Shown: one piece after another, positions 33,731-47,035 of the stretch
Numbering within the stretch: the stretch's first letter is position 1
Layout of the letters: each line of letters opens with the position of its first letter
NCBI GenBank assembly: GCA_036768485.1
Contig: JAVLUZ010000812.1
Span: 62,001-126,000, forward strand
Source: Mermis nigrescens
Taxonomy: Eukaryota > Nematoda > Enoplea > Mermithida > Mermithidae
Direction: 5' to 3'
DNA: 64,000 nt
Position numbers and translations under genes: made by a program
Notes under the pieces: generated by a model
Told to the model about the DNA's origin: nothing
Database searches by the model: none
The model's input: the letters and a program-made list of their open reading frames with translations, nothing else

Positions 33731-35197
33731 GTGAGGTGCATGAATGATTTCAGAAGATTGTCGTTTTTTTAAAGAGAAAATAAATATATTTACTTAAGAT
33801 CACTTCGTAGAAATACATTATCGAGTTATTATGCATTTTTGCACTTTACTATTTAAATACAGGTCCCTTATATGTTTGTACAATTCTCACCACCAAATTT
33901 GAACACTTAACAACCATTAATAATTTTTCGGCCGACGTTATAATATCGGCCGAAAATTCTAAATAGTTCTTAAGCGTCCATATTTTGTATCGCGAACTGT
34001 ACATGTACACACAGGTCCGTATTTAGAGGGGAAGATTTTGACAAATGAGATAATGCATGGAAAGATGAAAAAATTGCACTATGTGTCATGAAATCTTCAA
34101 AATTTCGGCGTGAAGTATTTTCTATAACATTGCTTCAATCGCAATCAAAAAACCTCACTTTTTACAGTCTATTGAGAGAAGGAAATTTTCTCGAAAAGTG
34201 CGAATTTAATAATCGTAATGTATGTCATGGAAAGGGAATATTGACAAACGTCGAAAAATGTGATTTTTGCGAGCTATCGGGACGAAGTTCCCGAGATAAA
34301 ACCAATTTACGTTGGGTCCAACTTCTGGACGAATTCTTGATACGGGCTATGTACAATATTTCAAAGCAACGAGTTTGTCATCACATATAAACCACTTACA
34401 TATGGGCTTAGTAGCCCCTCATTTGAAGTCGACTTTAGTTTGTCCTCCCTAATTTTGGCAAACAAACATACTTTTTGGGACATACATATGTATATGTGCA
34501 TAAGAGATGATGGGTATCTCTCATCCAATGTCGGTCGTTCGTCACCTCGTCTTCCCAAGAGATGAGACTTTTTACCCTTGTTTCTAAAATTTTTATCTGT
34601 CACGTGTATGACTGGGGGTTAGGACGTGTAGATTAATTAAAAAAGCGCAAAAGAAAATTTTTTGAATATAATTAAATCAACTAAGGTTGTCTTAGCATTT
34701 ATAAGCTTTTGGCTCAGTTCAGCTCGATAGCGCTATCAAGCTTATCCTCCATACTGATCATACCGCTCGCAAACATGTATAAATAAAATACGTATACGTT
34801 TATGGTCGAAACCATGCACAGCATGGCCGATCTGATTAATCAGCCGGTCTGGGCGTCATTTAGTGAGTTTTTGGACCAAAATTACCTTAAAAACCGGTTT
34901 AAATGCTAAAATACTGTTAAAACTACGTTACCTTATAGTTTACGGTCAATTTGAAGAAAATGTTTAGATTTTCATCCATGTTTGGCCTGCAATTTGCCTC
35001 ATTTTTCTCCCGCAAAATTTCCCATTTTTCCGTTCGGGGGCTCGACTTAACCCAAATCTGTCACGTGCATGTCCGATCGCAACTCGCAACCCTACACAGC
35101 GATCGCATCCAATTTTTTGATTGCTCCAATTTTTCAAGTAGAATACTGTTCATATTAATTACAGTCGCTTCTTGCTCTCTTATTTATAATTTTTTAG
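33731..35197. other. Intron, nothing recognised
   Basis: About 1.5 kb of AT-rich intron. The open frames at 34088-34390 (+) and 34361-34603 (-) have no domain or splice context. I found no delimited element. Confidence 0.45.
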
Positions 35198-35351
35198 GCG
35201 GCTTTTTTACTACCAGTCTTAACTTGTATGATAAAACGGGGCGAGCTATCAACTGCTGCAACAGAAGTTCAGGAGCCATCAGCTATCATTATAACGCCTA
35301 CCCGCGAACTTGCCATACAAATTAGCACGGAAGCTAAGTTTTTCTCTAAAG
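35198..35351 (+). CDS. vasa: Vasa exon: motif Ia (PTRELA)
   Basis: The acceptor ATTTTTTAG and donor GTACAT bound the exon. The frame reads AAFLLPVLTCMIKRGELST, AATEVQEPSAIIITPTRELA and IQISTEAKFFSKG. AAFLLPVL directly follows motif I in Vasa. PTRELA is motif Ia, which contacts RNA. It is in phase 0 at the start and phase 1 at the end (G). Confidence 0.93.
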
Positions 35352-35821
35352 GTACATAATTTTTTATATTTTCAACTAACGTGCGATTGATGCAGATTTT
35401 TTCGCTTGTATCGCAACGCAAGCTTAAGCATTTAAGCTTAATTGTGCAAACAACTTATTCTGTTCAAATTAGATGCTTCTTTCAAATTATTTTCGGACCC
35501 TACATAACGATTTTTAAACGAAGTTTTAAAACTAAATTATCTCATGAAGTGAATGCTTTAATGAAGTTTCAATTGTATTATTAGGATTCTGTAAGAAGCT
35601 GATCTTTCGATAAAATTTTCTTAAATGAGATTTTTGAGCATGAAATAAAATTCATTTGTCGTACGACTCCTAACTTTATGATGTCTGCATTTACAATGCA
35701 ATCATAAATTTATATTACTTCATATTGCTGAGAAATTGTAGTCCTTATTTATCGTCTAAGCGTCAAGGCGTGGGTGTAACATGACGACCTCGTATGTTTT
35801 ACAAGCGCTGGTTAGCTGACA

Positions 35822-36165
35822 TGCACAGGACGGGAATTCGGCTGGGCTAAATTTTAAAGTGCTCTTTTCGGGCTCAAAAATGATTGATACGCGTCAAAAC
35901 ATCGTAATTCGGCGTTTCTGATGATGCTCTAACTTTTCAGAGCATAAAAGCGGAAAAAATTCCGAGAAATACAAAAATTGAATAAATTAATATAAATATA
36001 GTCAAAAATGAGTATATAGCGCGAAGCTCGAAAATTTGACTTTTTCAGCAAATAGATATACATAGCTAAAGAGGCTTAAAACAGCACCTTCTCCACGAAT
36101 TTTTCGAAAATTTTTGGAAATCGCTTATTCTGGGGGATGAGACCCCCGAAGATCATGTACGCTAG
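35822..36165. repeat. Dispersed repeat U copy
   Basis: It is collinear with 24417-24860: GGGAATTCGGCTGGGC at the start, GGGCTCAAAAATGATTGA, GGCGTTTCTGATGATGCTC, a decayed hairpin box (GCGCGAAGCTCG at 36019), and the ending GAGACCCCCGAAGATCATG. No clear target duplication. Confidence 0.55.
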
Positions 36166-36355
36166 TACGCAAACCTCAAATTTTATTAAGAGCTAACTTT
36201 CGACGAAACTTTCTATTTTTATTCAAAATTGAAAAAATATGATACATAAGTAATGAAAATTAAAGCTGAAAAGTCAATTGTATGTACACAGGCGGATTTT
36301 GGCGGCGGGGAGTATAGAAAATTGTGAGTTAGGAAGTCCTACAAATGCTGATAGG

Positions 36356-36531
36356 CATACATGTTACGGCTGGAAATTATATGTGGAGGGGTAAATAACC
36401 GCCAATTTTTAGCCAAAAGAATTCTATTTTTTCCAAAAATTGGGAGGGGGTCAAAAATTTTGGCTTTGAGGGAAATGGAGGACGACCAACTTTGAGTGGA
36501 GGATCTCCCCCCACCCCCTCTTACGTGTATG
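36356..36531. mobile_element. S-family hAT-like MITE, minimal copy
   Basis: It begins CATACATGTTACGGCTGGAA and ends CTCTTACGTGTATG. The exact duplication CTGATAGG lies at 36348-36355 and 36532-36539. At 176 bp it is the cleanest copy and defines the ends of family S. Confidence 0.88.
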
Positions 36532-36835
36532 CTGATAGGGATACGCATTCATGTATCATAGGTATACATATACATAATCGGTTTAGATGGACTTGTATAT
36601 TTACTAAGTACTTATAGCGCGCGCCTGAGTCTAGTATTTACGCGTCTTTCATTTGACTTATCAATGTTCTACCAATTATAGTGCATGTTAAATTTGTTAA
36701 TAATTTGCCTGTTGTCATTGTGATTATTTATTCTTTTATTTTTATAATTTTTTCAAGTTTTCATTTTTAATTTTTTACAAATTCCCAATTCTCTGAATTT
36801 GTTTTTTAAAAATTCTGTTTACAATTTCTCTAAAG

Positions 36836-36961
36836 GCACTATCGTCAAAGTTTGCCTGCTCTATGGCGGTACGAATGTGCGCTATCAGACGGAACAAATT
36901 AAACGTGGTTGCAACGTCCTAGTTGCGACGCCCGGTCGCCTTAATCATTTTATAACTTCGG
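36836..36961 (+). CDS. vasa: Vasa exon: GG and motif Ib (TPGR)
   Basis: The acceptor TTCTCTAAAG and donor GTAGGT bound the exon. The frame reads TIVKVCLLYGGTNVRYQTEQ then IKRGCNVLVATPGRLNHFIT. YGG and ATPGRL are the conserved GG doublet and motif Ib of DEAD-box helicases. Phase 1 at both ends keeps the Gly codons split across the junctions. Confidence 0.93.
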
Positions 36962-37488
36962 GTAGGTACATAATTTAGGTTTAAAATTTAAGTATGTTGC
37001 GATAATGTATAAGCTATATTTCTTGCGACTTAGGATGATTTGCACGTATGTACATAGAGAGAAAAACTGTTTAATATATTTCAGCAGAAAGTTTTGTGAT
37101 GTTTGGGAATGTCAGCTCTATGGCTTAAATTTACGCTAAAAACTTTTAGCTACGTAATGCAAAAAGATAATTCCATATATTATGTGCAGGAACTAATTTC
37201 AAATCCCTAACTTTTAAAGACAAAAATAAAAGCTTCATTTTCAAAGTGCATATGTATGATATACATATATGTATGTATCTTCATTATTAAAACAGCTAAA
37301 TTTTTCCATACTTACGTCCACGTCCATTTTTTAAGAATGAATATGCGTGCAGTATCTGATCAATAATTGTAAAGCAGCCGTATAATTTGTTGCGTAACCA
37401 TAAAAACCCTACATAATTTTATGTACCTGTGGAAATTTTGAAAAGGCTCAAGCTAATTTCAATATATGTATATGTGTGACTGTGAAGC

Positions 37489-38280
37489 ACACGTACATTT
37501 AACGGCTGGAAAATTTGGGTGGGGGCAGTGTTTTTTGTACTCTGCAAAGATTTTTCCCGATGTACAAAGACTTTTCGGGACCGTCTTTGACATGTACAAA
37601 GATTTTAAGGAAGACAAAAATTGCAAAAAAAGGTCTGAAATTCGCAGAAATTTTCGGCGCAATTGTGTATTCTATATATTTTTATAATGGCAGAAATCGC
37701 ATTTCAAAAGGAAGAATTTCAAATTTTTCGGCGCCTCGCACCGTTTTAAGGCAATTCTGAGTGATTTTTGCCCTTAGAAACCCAGAAATTAGCTAAAATA
37801 CACTTCAATAAGTCGAAAAAATCTGTTTTTACCACTCTGAAATCGCTACTGTACCATATTATAGTACCCAAAAATTTGTGTGTACAAAATGTACAAAGAT
37901 TTTTTGGAAGACAAAAACTCTAAAAAGGTGTAAAATTCTGAAAAATTTTCTGCGCTTCGCGCCGAAATGAGTAATTGTGTGTTCTATCTATCTTTATAAT
38001 GGCAAAAATTGCATTTCAAAAGGAAAAATGCCAAATTTTTTAGCGCTTCGCGCCGTTTTAAGACGATTCTTAGTGATTTTTGCCCTTAGTAACCCAGAAA
38101 TAAGCTAAAATACATTACCAAAAGTCGAAAAACTCTGTTTTTACCATACTAAAATCGCTACTTTACCATATTGTAGTACTAAAAAATTTGTGTGTACTAA
38201 AAAGATCAATTTTCTTCCGTAAAGTGGGGGTCAGAAATTTTCTGGCTTCTGCGGAAATGGGGAAGACCAACTTGGGGTGG
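37489..38280. mobile_element. S-family MITE carrying W-family sequence
   Basis: An S left end (CACGTACATTTAACGGCTGG) and S right-side sequence (TTTCTGGCTTCTGCGGAAAT, CCAACTTGGGGTGGG) enclose about 670 bp of family W, starting CAGTGTTTTTTGTACTC. W here has two units, each with TGTACAAAGA words and a GCGCTTCGCGCCG box (37961 and 38042; a decayed one at 37732). The same W-in-S arrangement occurs at 39715-40692. Confidence 0.55.
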
Positions 38281-38315
38281 GTCAAATAAATTAGTACTGT
38301 CAACTTAGCCGTTAA

Positions 38316-38741
<426 letters not shown>

Positions 38742-39002
38742 TGATCTCGGTAGGGGTTTTTGGAGTATTTTTGCCATTGTAGAAGCTTTTCCTCCATGCG
38801 AGATATTTCTTAACTTCTCCCTGCACGCTAATTAAATTTTAAACATTAAGCATAAAATTAATTTATTTATTGTAATTTTGGCACATTTTTCAAACTTTGA
38901 CCCCCGCGGATCAGTCAGGCCTACGGTGCTTATCTGCGCTTAACGCACGTATTACATCACATATGTATGTACAGTTTTGGAAATGGTGGGAGCGGATATT
39001 AC

Positions 39003-39200
39003 CGTACATGTAACGGCTCGAAATTTTGGGTGGGTGGTCCTCGGCCATTTTTAGAGGGGAGTAAATGACCTTTAATTTTTGGCCAAAAAACACTTCTTTA
39101 TAAAATTGGGGTAGGGGTTAAAAATTTTCCGGCTGTAGAAGGGGTGGGGGACTGCCGACTTTAGGATGGGGAATCCCCCCATCCCCCTCTTATAGGTGTG
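39003..39200. mobile_element. S-family hAT-like MITE
   Basis: It begins CGTACATGTAACGGCTCGAA and ends CCTCTTATAGGTGTG. The flanks are GATATTAC (38995-39002) and GATATTAT (39201-39208), 7 of 8. Confidence 0.78.
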
Positions 39201-39208
39201 GATATTAT

Positions 39209-39610
39209 CATGTATGATTTTGGGGTTTTTTCGACCCCTCCCCCAGAAAAGTTTTTTCTCCCTAGGAAAGTTTTTTCCTCCCCCAGAAATTGTTTCATCA
39301 CTTACAAAATTCGCGATTTTCCAAACATTTCTGATTATCCCTAAAAACGGTGCTGTTTTTAACGTTTTCAGCCGTCTATTTGCTCGAAAGTGTTAAATTT
39401 TCGGCGCTTCGCGCTATTTCCTCGTTTTTTGACTATATTTCGTTCAATTTGTTCGAATTTTTCGAAATGTTTCATGCTCTGGAAAGGTAGAGGATCGTCA
39501 GAAACGCTGAAAATCAATATTTTTGACTTGTATCGACCATTTTTGGGCCCTAGAGCGGCACTTTAAAATTTCACCTGCCTGCGCAGAATTCCTATGCTGT
39601 GTATGTCTGA
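39209..39610. repeat. Dispersed repeat U copy, reverse orientation
   Basis: It starts directly after the S duplication with CATGTATGATTTTGGGG and ends near CAGAATTCCTATGCTG. It contains a CGGCGCTTCGCGCT box at about 39400 and CGTCAGAAACGCTGAAAA. It is the reverse complement of the U copies at 24417 and 35822. Confidence 0.55.
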
Positions 39611-39714
39611 GTATTACCCTTCGCTGATGATCCAAAACTTAGGTAATATCGAGCTAATTCGGTCCGAAGTTATTTATTTTCATGCAAAATTTTGACTTAC
39701 AACAATACTGGGAA

Positions 39715-40692
39715 CCATACATGTAAACTGCTCAAAAGATTGGGAGGGCGGTCTCTGGCCATTTTTATGGAGGGAAGCACCGTTTTTTTTGTATTCGGCA
39801 GAGATTTCTCCCGATGTACAAAGAATTTTAGGGACCGTCTTTGTACATGTGCAAAGAGTTTTGGGAAGTCAAAAATTGCAAAAGAGGTATAAAATTCGCA
39901 AAAATTTTCGGCGCTTCGCGCAGAAATGAGTAATTGTGTATTCTACATATATATCTTTATAATGGCAGAATTGCATTCCAAAAGGAAACATGTCAAATTT
40001 CCGTTTTAACCCGATTCTTAGTGTTTTTTGCCCTTAGAGACCCAGAAATTAGCTAAAATACAATATCAGAAGTCGAACAACTCTGTTTTTGTCACGTTTA
40101 AATCGCGGCTGTACCATATTAAAGTACTCCAAAATTTGTGTGTACAACATGTACAAAGATTTTTGGGAAGACAAACTGTAAAAAGGTGTAAAATTCCGAA
40201 AAATTTTCGGCGCTTCGCGCCAAAATGAGTATTATTTGTCCTTTATATCTTCAAAATGGCAGAATTTGCATTTAGAATAGAAAAATGTCAAATTTTTTGG
40301 CGCTTCGCGCCGTTTCGAGACAATTTTTAGTAATTTTTGGCGTCAGAAACCCATAAATTATGTAGCTAAAATACACTACCAAGGATCGTAAACCCTGTTT
40401 TACCACACTAAAATCGCTACTGTACTATATAAGAGTACACAAAAATTTGCATGTTTAAAATGTACAAAGACTTTTGAGGACCATCTTTGTACATGTACAA
40501 ACGGACCTTGTACAAAAAAAGGCTGGGGGAAGTGGGGTCAATGACCTCCAATTTTTGACCAAAAAACACCGAAAAATGGCCACTAAAATCGATTTTTTCT
40601 TAAAATCAAGGGGCCAAAAATTTTGTTGCTTTTAGGGATGGGGAAGGCCGACTTTGGACGAAGGATCCCCCATCCCTCCTCTTATATGTATG
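39715..40692. mobile_element. S-family MITE with a W element inside
   Basis: The left end CATACATGTAAACTGCTC and right end CCTCTTATATGTATG belong to family S. A W element (about 39778-40525) is inserted in the S body between flanks GAGGGAAG and, approximately, GGGGGAAG. W holds three hairpin boxes (39909, 40210 and 40301) and the TGTACAAAGA words typical of the family. Confidence 0.6.
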
Positions 40693-40818
40693 CCTGAAAC
40701 TTACTAGCAAACGGCTCGAATTTTACTCTTCCCTGTCCGCAGATTCATGATTTTCATTTCTTCGTGGTCACAGATCATTTTCCTCTTGCTCATTCTCACA
40801 TATAGTCGTTCCGTTTAG

Positions 40819-40927
40819 ATGGAAAATACGCGAAGAAGACATTAGTATTTGTCGAACGGAAACGAGTTGCCGACTTTACTGCCACATATTTGTCAGAAGT
40901 GGAATTTAAAGCCACTAGCATACACGG
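40819..40927 (+). CDS. vasa: Vasa exon: motif IV region
   Basis: The acceptor TTCCGTTTAG and donor GTATTG bound the exon. The frame reads DGKYAKKTLVFVERKRVADF then TATYLSEVEFKATSIHG. TLVFVE is motif IV. SIHGD, completed across the junction, precedes the QxxR motif. It ends in phase 2 (GG), joined to C at 44487. Confidence 0.92.
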
Positions 40928-41694
40928 GTATTGATTTGAATAATATTATAAACCTCAGCCTGTTGTATTTTTTGTTGGGCGCTAGATTTTATACGATACA
41001 AACTGATTGAAAATAAAGCATTTCTAGTATGTAATGTAGCGCCAGTGAACAGGCATTTTTTTGTTCGTTTGTATTAATTGCGTAATCTGCGACCCGTTTG
41101 TCTTCTACGTCCCAAAGTTTGTGTGACGCAGATACTTTTTTAAAGACGCTGGTATAATCGCTTTAAAATATAGGGAATGATTGAGACTTTCTTTTCTGAT
41201 TGGTCACATTCGTTCAATGACGCGAAATTTCAGGAATAAAGAGTTATGCCGAACATCAGTCCGCTACCCTACTGAGTAGCATTCCATTCCGCTGTCTTGT
41301 TAATTTTACATGGTATTTAAAAAAGGCAAATTTATTGTGCTACTACGTAAGAATTTTCATCGTTGCTATAGACATTTCTTGGCCATTGATAAATTGTTTA
41401 CGTGTACCTACATACTACTATCTATGCAGCTAACTTTTCTGTCTTCTTTCTTATACATACTACATATGTAATGCATGTACAAATAATGTATACATATATA
41501 ACTAATTGTTTTATATCAACTTATTGTATGGTTCGTATACGGAGAATATGCATATTTAAATGCATATATTTCCTTCGCACCTACATATCAAGCAGCCTTG
41601 TGAGCAACTTATTTATGTATGTACTTCTCATGTCTTCTTTGTTAGGAGTTAGGTTTTAATCTTCATGCGGGAGTTCTGAAAACATTAGGTACTA

Positions 41695-44233
41695 CAGTAT
41701 GCGCCTCGAATTTTGCATGCGCAGTCTCCATTAATTTTTGTTGCAGTCGGATTTTATCGAGCAAACCTTAGTGGGCATTAGTGGGCAGCTGCTAAGCACT
41801 TGCAGCCGTTTAACGGACTGCTTTCGAACTATTGCGGCCGTTCGTCAACTGCAGTGGCCGTTGGATGCTGACTGCAGTTACTTCGCTGTAAGTACGGAAA
41901 CATGTATAATATCGCAGCTAGGATATTGCGTCATTTGTCACACTGCGTTTCAAAAGTGTGTGCATGCTGCAGGTCCAGTCCGAGAAAAAAGGTAAAAATA
42001 GATAGGAATTTTCGTGCATATCATTGTAATGCTCGTTCCCTCCATTGAAATCTCATCTAAGAGGTAATAGGCATAAAAATGAAAGAAAATAGTAATTTCT
42101 GTGTGAGATCAATTGCATGTTGCTCTGCAGCAAAAGAGCATTTTAAAATTAATTTCAGGCTGAGAGCGTTCCGCGTTTTAAAACAAATTCATGGCCAATA
42201 AAAAGTAAAAGATTTAAAAATCATATAGGCCCGAAATTTCTTTTGCCATTAGTTTTATGATTTTAAAAAGCGCATCTTTTCGACTAAATCAAAATAGAAA
42301 TAAAATCAAAGCAAATTGCTCTTATCTTTTGGAGGAAAAGGTTTTTCAAAAAGGTATTTTCCTTCTTCTACAAATCGTATTTTTCACTGTTATATTGCAA
42401 AATTGGGAAGAGAGAATGAATAGTGACTGTAAGGTCTAAGCTAAACATAAAATTTAACAAAATAGTGAAATATAGATGACAAATAGTTTTGCAAATTAAT
42501 TGTACATCATAAAATTTTTGTTAAAATAAACTAAATGATAAATATCATAATGCCTTTAAAATACAGAATTGATAAAAAGCTCCTGATTATCCGCTTTCAA
42601 AAATATTTTGTATCTTCGCTTTTTTCATTTATTTACGATATGCACATCAATAATATATTCAGTTCAGAAGTGAAATACATCATATGGTGTCTGTCCACAC
42701 GTAGGTGGTGGGAGGATGGTTGGGGGTATGCACCCTCCCAGAAGTTGGAATACCCCCCCCAGAAATCAAAATACCCCCAGAATTCAATTTTCGAAATTTT
42801 TTTGCTTTTTCAGCAATTTTTTGATGCCATTGGGTAGTGCTCGATGAGAAACGTCGGGAAATGGTGTTTTTTCGCCATACGACCACTTTTAAGACTATTT
42901 TTTGACCTTTGAAAATATTTTCACCCTCCCCCGCCAGAATTTCGGTGCTGCCCACCTATGTGTCTAGTCTCCTCAGGCAAGCATATAGTTCAAAAAATAT
43001 TGCCCGTTCTATTATTTCGCGCAAATTTTATTATGACCAGCCAGCTTCCTTCGCAATTTCGGCTTGTTCAATTAAAGTACTTATATATGCGTATCTACCA
43101 TTTTGTATTTATGCTATTCAGCGGACATATGCCTAAACATGTATTCAACGCAAGGCTTGAAAACAATAACAAACTTTTACCTCCTGATATTTTAATACAC
43201 AAGCTCACAAAGATTTTGCTCGCGTTCCCTGCTCTCTGTTTGACTGAGGACGCATAAATTATGCTAATCAGATAGTGAATTGGCTAGCGTGTGCAACGGG
43301 CTGTGTAAAACTTGAATCTCCTGCGTAAAATGTGCAGTAATCGAGCGTTGAATTTCGACTTGACTTAACTAGGAATAAATCGAAATATTGCAACCAAAAG
43401 AACTCAGCGCACTATGCATGATGTACAATTAATTTGCAAAACTATTTGTCATCTATATTTCACTATTTTGTTAAATTTTATGTTTAGCTTAGACCTTACA
43501 GTCACTATTCATTCTCTCTTCCCAATTTTGCAATATAACAGTGAAAAATATGGTTTGTAGAAGAAGGAAAATACCTTTTCGAAAAACCTTTTCCTCCAAA
43601 AGATAAGAGCAATTTGCTTTGATTTTATTTCTAATTTTGATTTAGTCGAAAAGATGCGCTTTTTAAAATCATATAACTAATGGCAAAAGAAATTTCGGGC
43701 CTATATGATTTTTAAATCTTTTACTCTTTATTGGCCATGAATTTGTTTTAAAACGCGGAACGCTCTCAGCCTGAAATCAATTTTAAAATGCTCTTTTGCT
43801 GCAGAGCAACATGCAATTGATCGCACACAGGAATTACTATTTTCTTTCATTTTTATGCCTATTACCTCTTAGATGAGATTTCAATGGAGGGAATGAGCAT
43901 TATAATGATATGCACGAAAATTCCTATCTATTTTTACCTTTTTTCTCGGACTGGACCTGCAGCATGCATACACTTTTGAAACACAGCGTGACAAATAACG
44001 CAATATGCTAGCTGCGATACTATACATGTTTCTGTACTTACAGCGAAGTAACTGCAGTCAGCATCCAACGGCCACTGCAGCTGACAAACGGCGCAGTAGT
44101 TCGAAAGCAGTCTGTTAAACGGCTGCAAGTGCTTAACAGCTGCCCACTAATGCCCACTAAGGTTTGCTCGATAAAATCCGACTGCAACAAAAGTTTATGG
44201 AAACTGCACATACAAAATTCGAGGCGCATACTG
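41695..44233. mobile_element. FB2: foldback element with ~820-bp arms
   Basis: The ends are CAGTATGCGCCTCGAATTTTG and its complement. The arms (41695 to about 42513 and about 43418 to 44233) are long inverted copies of high identity, so the DNA or an intron transcript could form a long hairpin. The loop holds element R5. Each arm carries a splice-flanked, exon-like segment (TTTTGTTGCAG before, GTAAGTAC after; 41747-41890 in the left arm). I found no 8-bp duplication at the outer ends. It lies in the vasa intron between the motif IV and motif V exons. Confidence 0.8.
42696..42960. mobile_element. R5: family R MITE in the loop of FB2
   Basis: It begins CACACGTAGGTGGTGGG and ends GCTGCCCACCTATG. 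The flanks are TGTCTGTC on the left and TGTCTAGTC on the right, consistent with an 8-bp duplication plus a one-base insertion. Body words (AATTCAATTTTCGAAATTTT and GATGAGAAACGTCG) match the other R copies. Confidence 0.7.
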
Positions 44234-44394
44234 TATCTGTCATATATAATAAGTAAAACGGCTAAGAATTTTGGTGACAACAATCGGTCATTTTTCGAAA
44301 GGGGGTTATGGTAAATGGCCGCCTGTTTTTGGTAAAAATAAAACATATACGTAATTTAAGCAAAAATTGGGACAGGTGAAAATCTCAAATTTAG

Positions 44395-45015
<621 letters not shown>

Positions 45016-45104
45016 GTATGGAGTCTACCATACGGTCAGAAGTTCTTGGAGGGGTGATCGAATTCTTTGGGGATGCGTAATTTTGTTTCTTAATGTTAGA
45101 TTTT

Positions 45105-45325
45105 GATACTGAATTCGTTGTATTTTATTCTTTATGAACATTTATGGCCAAATTTGCATGAAAACGGATAACAATAAGGGCAATGGAAGGATCTGTAAAT
45201 ACGAAATGATGGAAACGAAGTATCTGTATGAATGAACCGAACATTCTGTTGCTAAAAAATGCATATTTACTTGAAATTATACTCTCAGACGTCGTTTGAT
45301 GCATTTTCATGGTTCAAACAATAGT
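45105..45325. repeat. Dispersed repeat X (inverted relative of 56775-57010)
   Basis: It shares, in reverse complement, about 220 bp with 56775-57010. Common words are GAACATTCTGTTGC against GCAACAGAATGTTC, and GACGTCGTTTGA against TCAAACGACGTC. It is not coding. Confidence 0.65.
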
Positions 45326-45539
45326 TTTTGGTCCGAGAGTGGGCTGGGGAGGTATGCTTCTCAAAAGTTCTGGTAGGGGAATACCCCCTCTCACCCCTCC
45401 CAATGTGCATGTGTGGAACTCACCATACCTGGGCAAGAGGTTCAACCAGGTTCAACCGGGTACCAGCCGGAGCAAGTTCGGTACCAGCCGGATGGTCCAC
45501 CAGTTGCACCCTATGTTTTGTACATAAACTTTTTTTGGT

Positions 45540-46830
45540 GTGAAAATCGATTGGTTGGCTCCAAAAATCGGTTGCTGGGGTCTAAGCGTCGGTTGATGGG
45601 CTCCAAAAATCGGTTGCTGGGATTTAAAAATCGGTTGGATGGCTCTAAAAATCAATTGCTGCTGGGTCAACCCATTTTTGGAGCTCACTAACCGATTCCT
45701 AGACCCCGGCAACCGATTTTTGGAGCCAGCCAACCGGTTTACAGACCCCAGCAACCGATTCTTATAGCCAACCAACCAATTTTTAGACCCCCAGCAATTG
45801 ATTTTCGGACCCCAGTAACGGATTTATGACCCCAGCAAGCGATTTATAAGCCCAATAAGCGATTTAGGACCCATCAATCAATTTTTCGAGCTCACCAACC
45901 GATTTCTAGACCCCCAGCAACCGATTTTAGGAGCCAACCAACCGGTTTTCAGACCCCAGCAACCGATTTTTATAGCCAACCAATCAACTTTTAGACCCCA
46001 GCAGCTGATTTTCTTACTTCAATAATGGATTTAGGACCCAGCAAGCGATTTTTAAGCGATTTAGGACCCTTCAATCAATTTTTCGAGCTCAGCAACAGAT
46101 TTTTGGAGCCAACCAACCAATTTTTAGACCCCAGCTACTGATTTTCGGACCCCAATAAATAACGGATTTAGGACCTCAGCAAGTGATTTTTAAGCCCAAT
46201 AAGCAACTTAGGACCCATCAATCAATTTTTCGAGCTCATTAACGATTTATAGACCCCGGCAACTGATTTTTGGAGCTACCAACCGATTTCCAGACCTCAG
46301 AAACCGATTTTTGGAGCCAACCAAGTGTTTTCAGACCCCCCAGTAACCGATTTTTATAGCCAACCAATCAACATTTAGACCCAAGCAACTGATTTTCGTA
46401 CCCCAAAAACGGCTTTAGGAACCCAACAGGCGATTTTTAGGCCCAATAAGCGATTTAGGACCTATCAATCAATTCTTCGAGCTCACAGACCGATTTGTAT
46501 ACCCCGGCAACCGATTTTTGGAGCTCATCAACCGATTTATAGACCTCAGCAACCGATTTTTGGAGCCAACCAACCGGTTTTCAGACCACAGCAACCAATT
46601 TTTGGACACCACCAAATGATTTTTTGACCATAGCGATCGATTTTGAGACCTCAGCAACCGATTTTTGGAGTCCAGCAACCGATTTTTGGAGCTCAGCAAC
46701 CGATTTTTGGAGTCCAGCAACCGATTTTTGGAGCTCAGCAATCATTTTTTAGATCCCAACAACCGATTTTTAGATCCCAACAACCGATTTTTAAATCCCG
46801 GCAACCGAATCGGTTACTGGGCTCTCTAAA
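45540..46830. repeat. 21-bp-based minisatellite (AGCAACCGATTTTTGGAG)
   Basis: The regular part (46640-46740) has 21-bp units AGCAACCGATTTTTGGAG plus three variable bases. Elsewhere the units are diverged and some are longer. Orientation reverses near 45665 and again near 46812, so the array is an imperfect large palindrome. The SKNRLL repeat peptides in all frames are artefacts of the 7-codon unit. Confidence 0.85.
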
Positions 46831-47035
46831 AATCCGTACGTAAGTAATATGCATAATTCAGAGATTATACTTAAGTAAGTAATGCCTAATTTAGAGAAAA
46901 TAATAATTCGTCAGACCAAAATAAAACACATGATGTATTTTTGTGATCTTCTACACATCGATGTATCAAAATACATACATGTCTGTCCACCTGTTTTATG
47001 TGTAAATAAACGTTAGTCTTTTATACATACATTAC

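Noticed and set aside
41738..41995. Exon-like open segment as a vasa exon
   Set aside because: The flanking exons (ending SIHG and starting DREQ) already join in frame into a conserved motif. The segment is duplicated in the other foldback arm with a frameshift.
45413..46843. SKNRLLG repeat proteins on both strands
   Set aside because: A 21-bp unit keeps all frames open. Both strands give similar peptides and the array lies inside a transposon.
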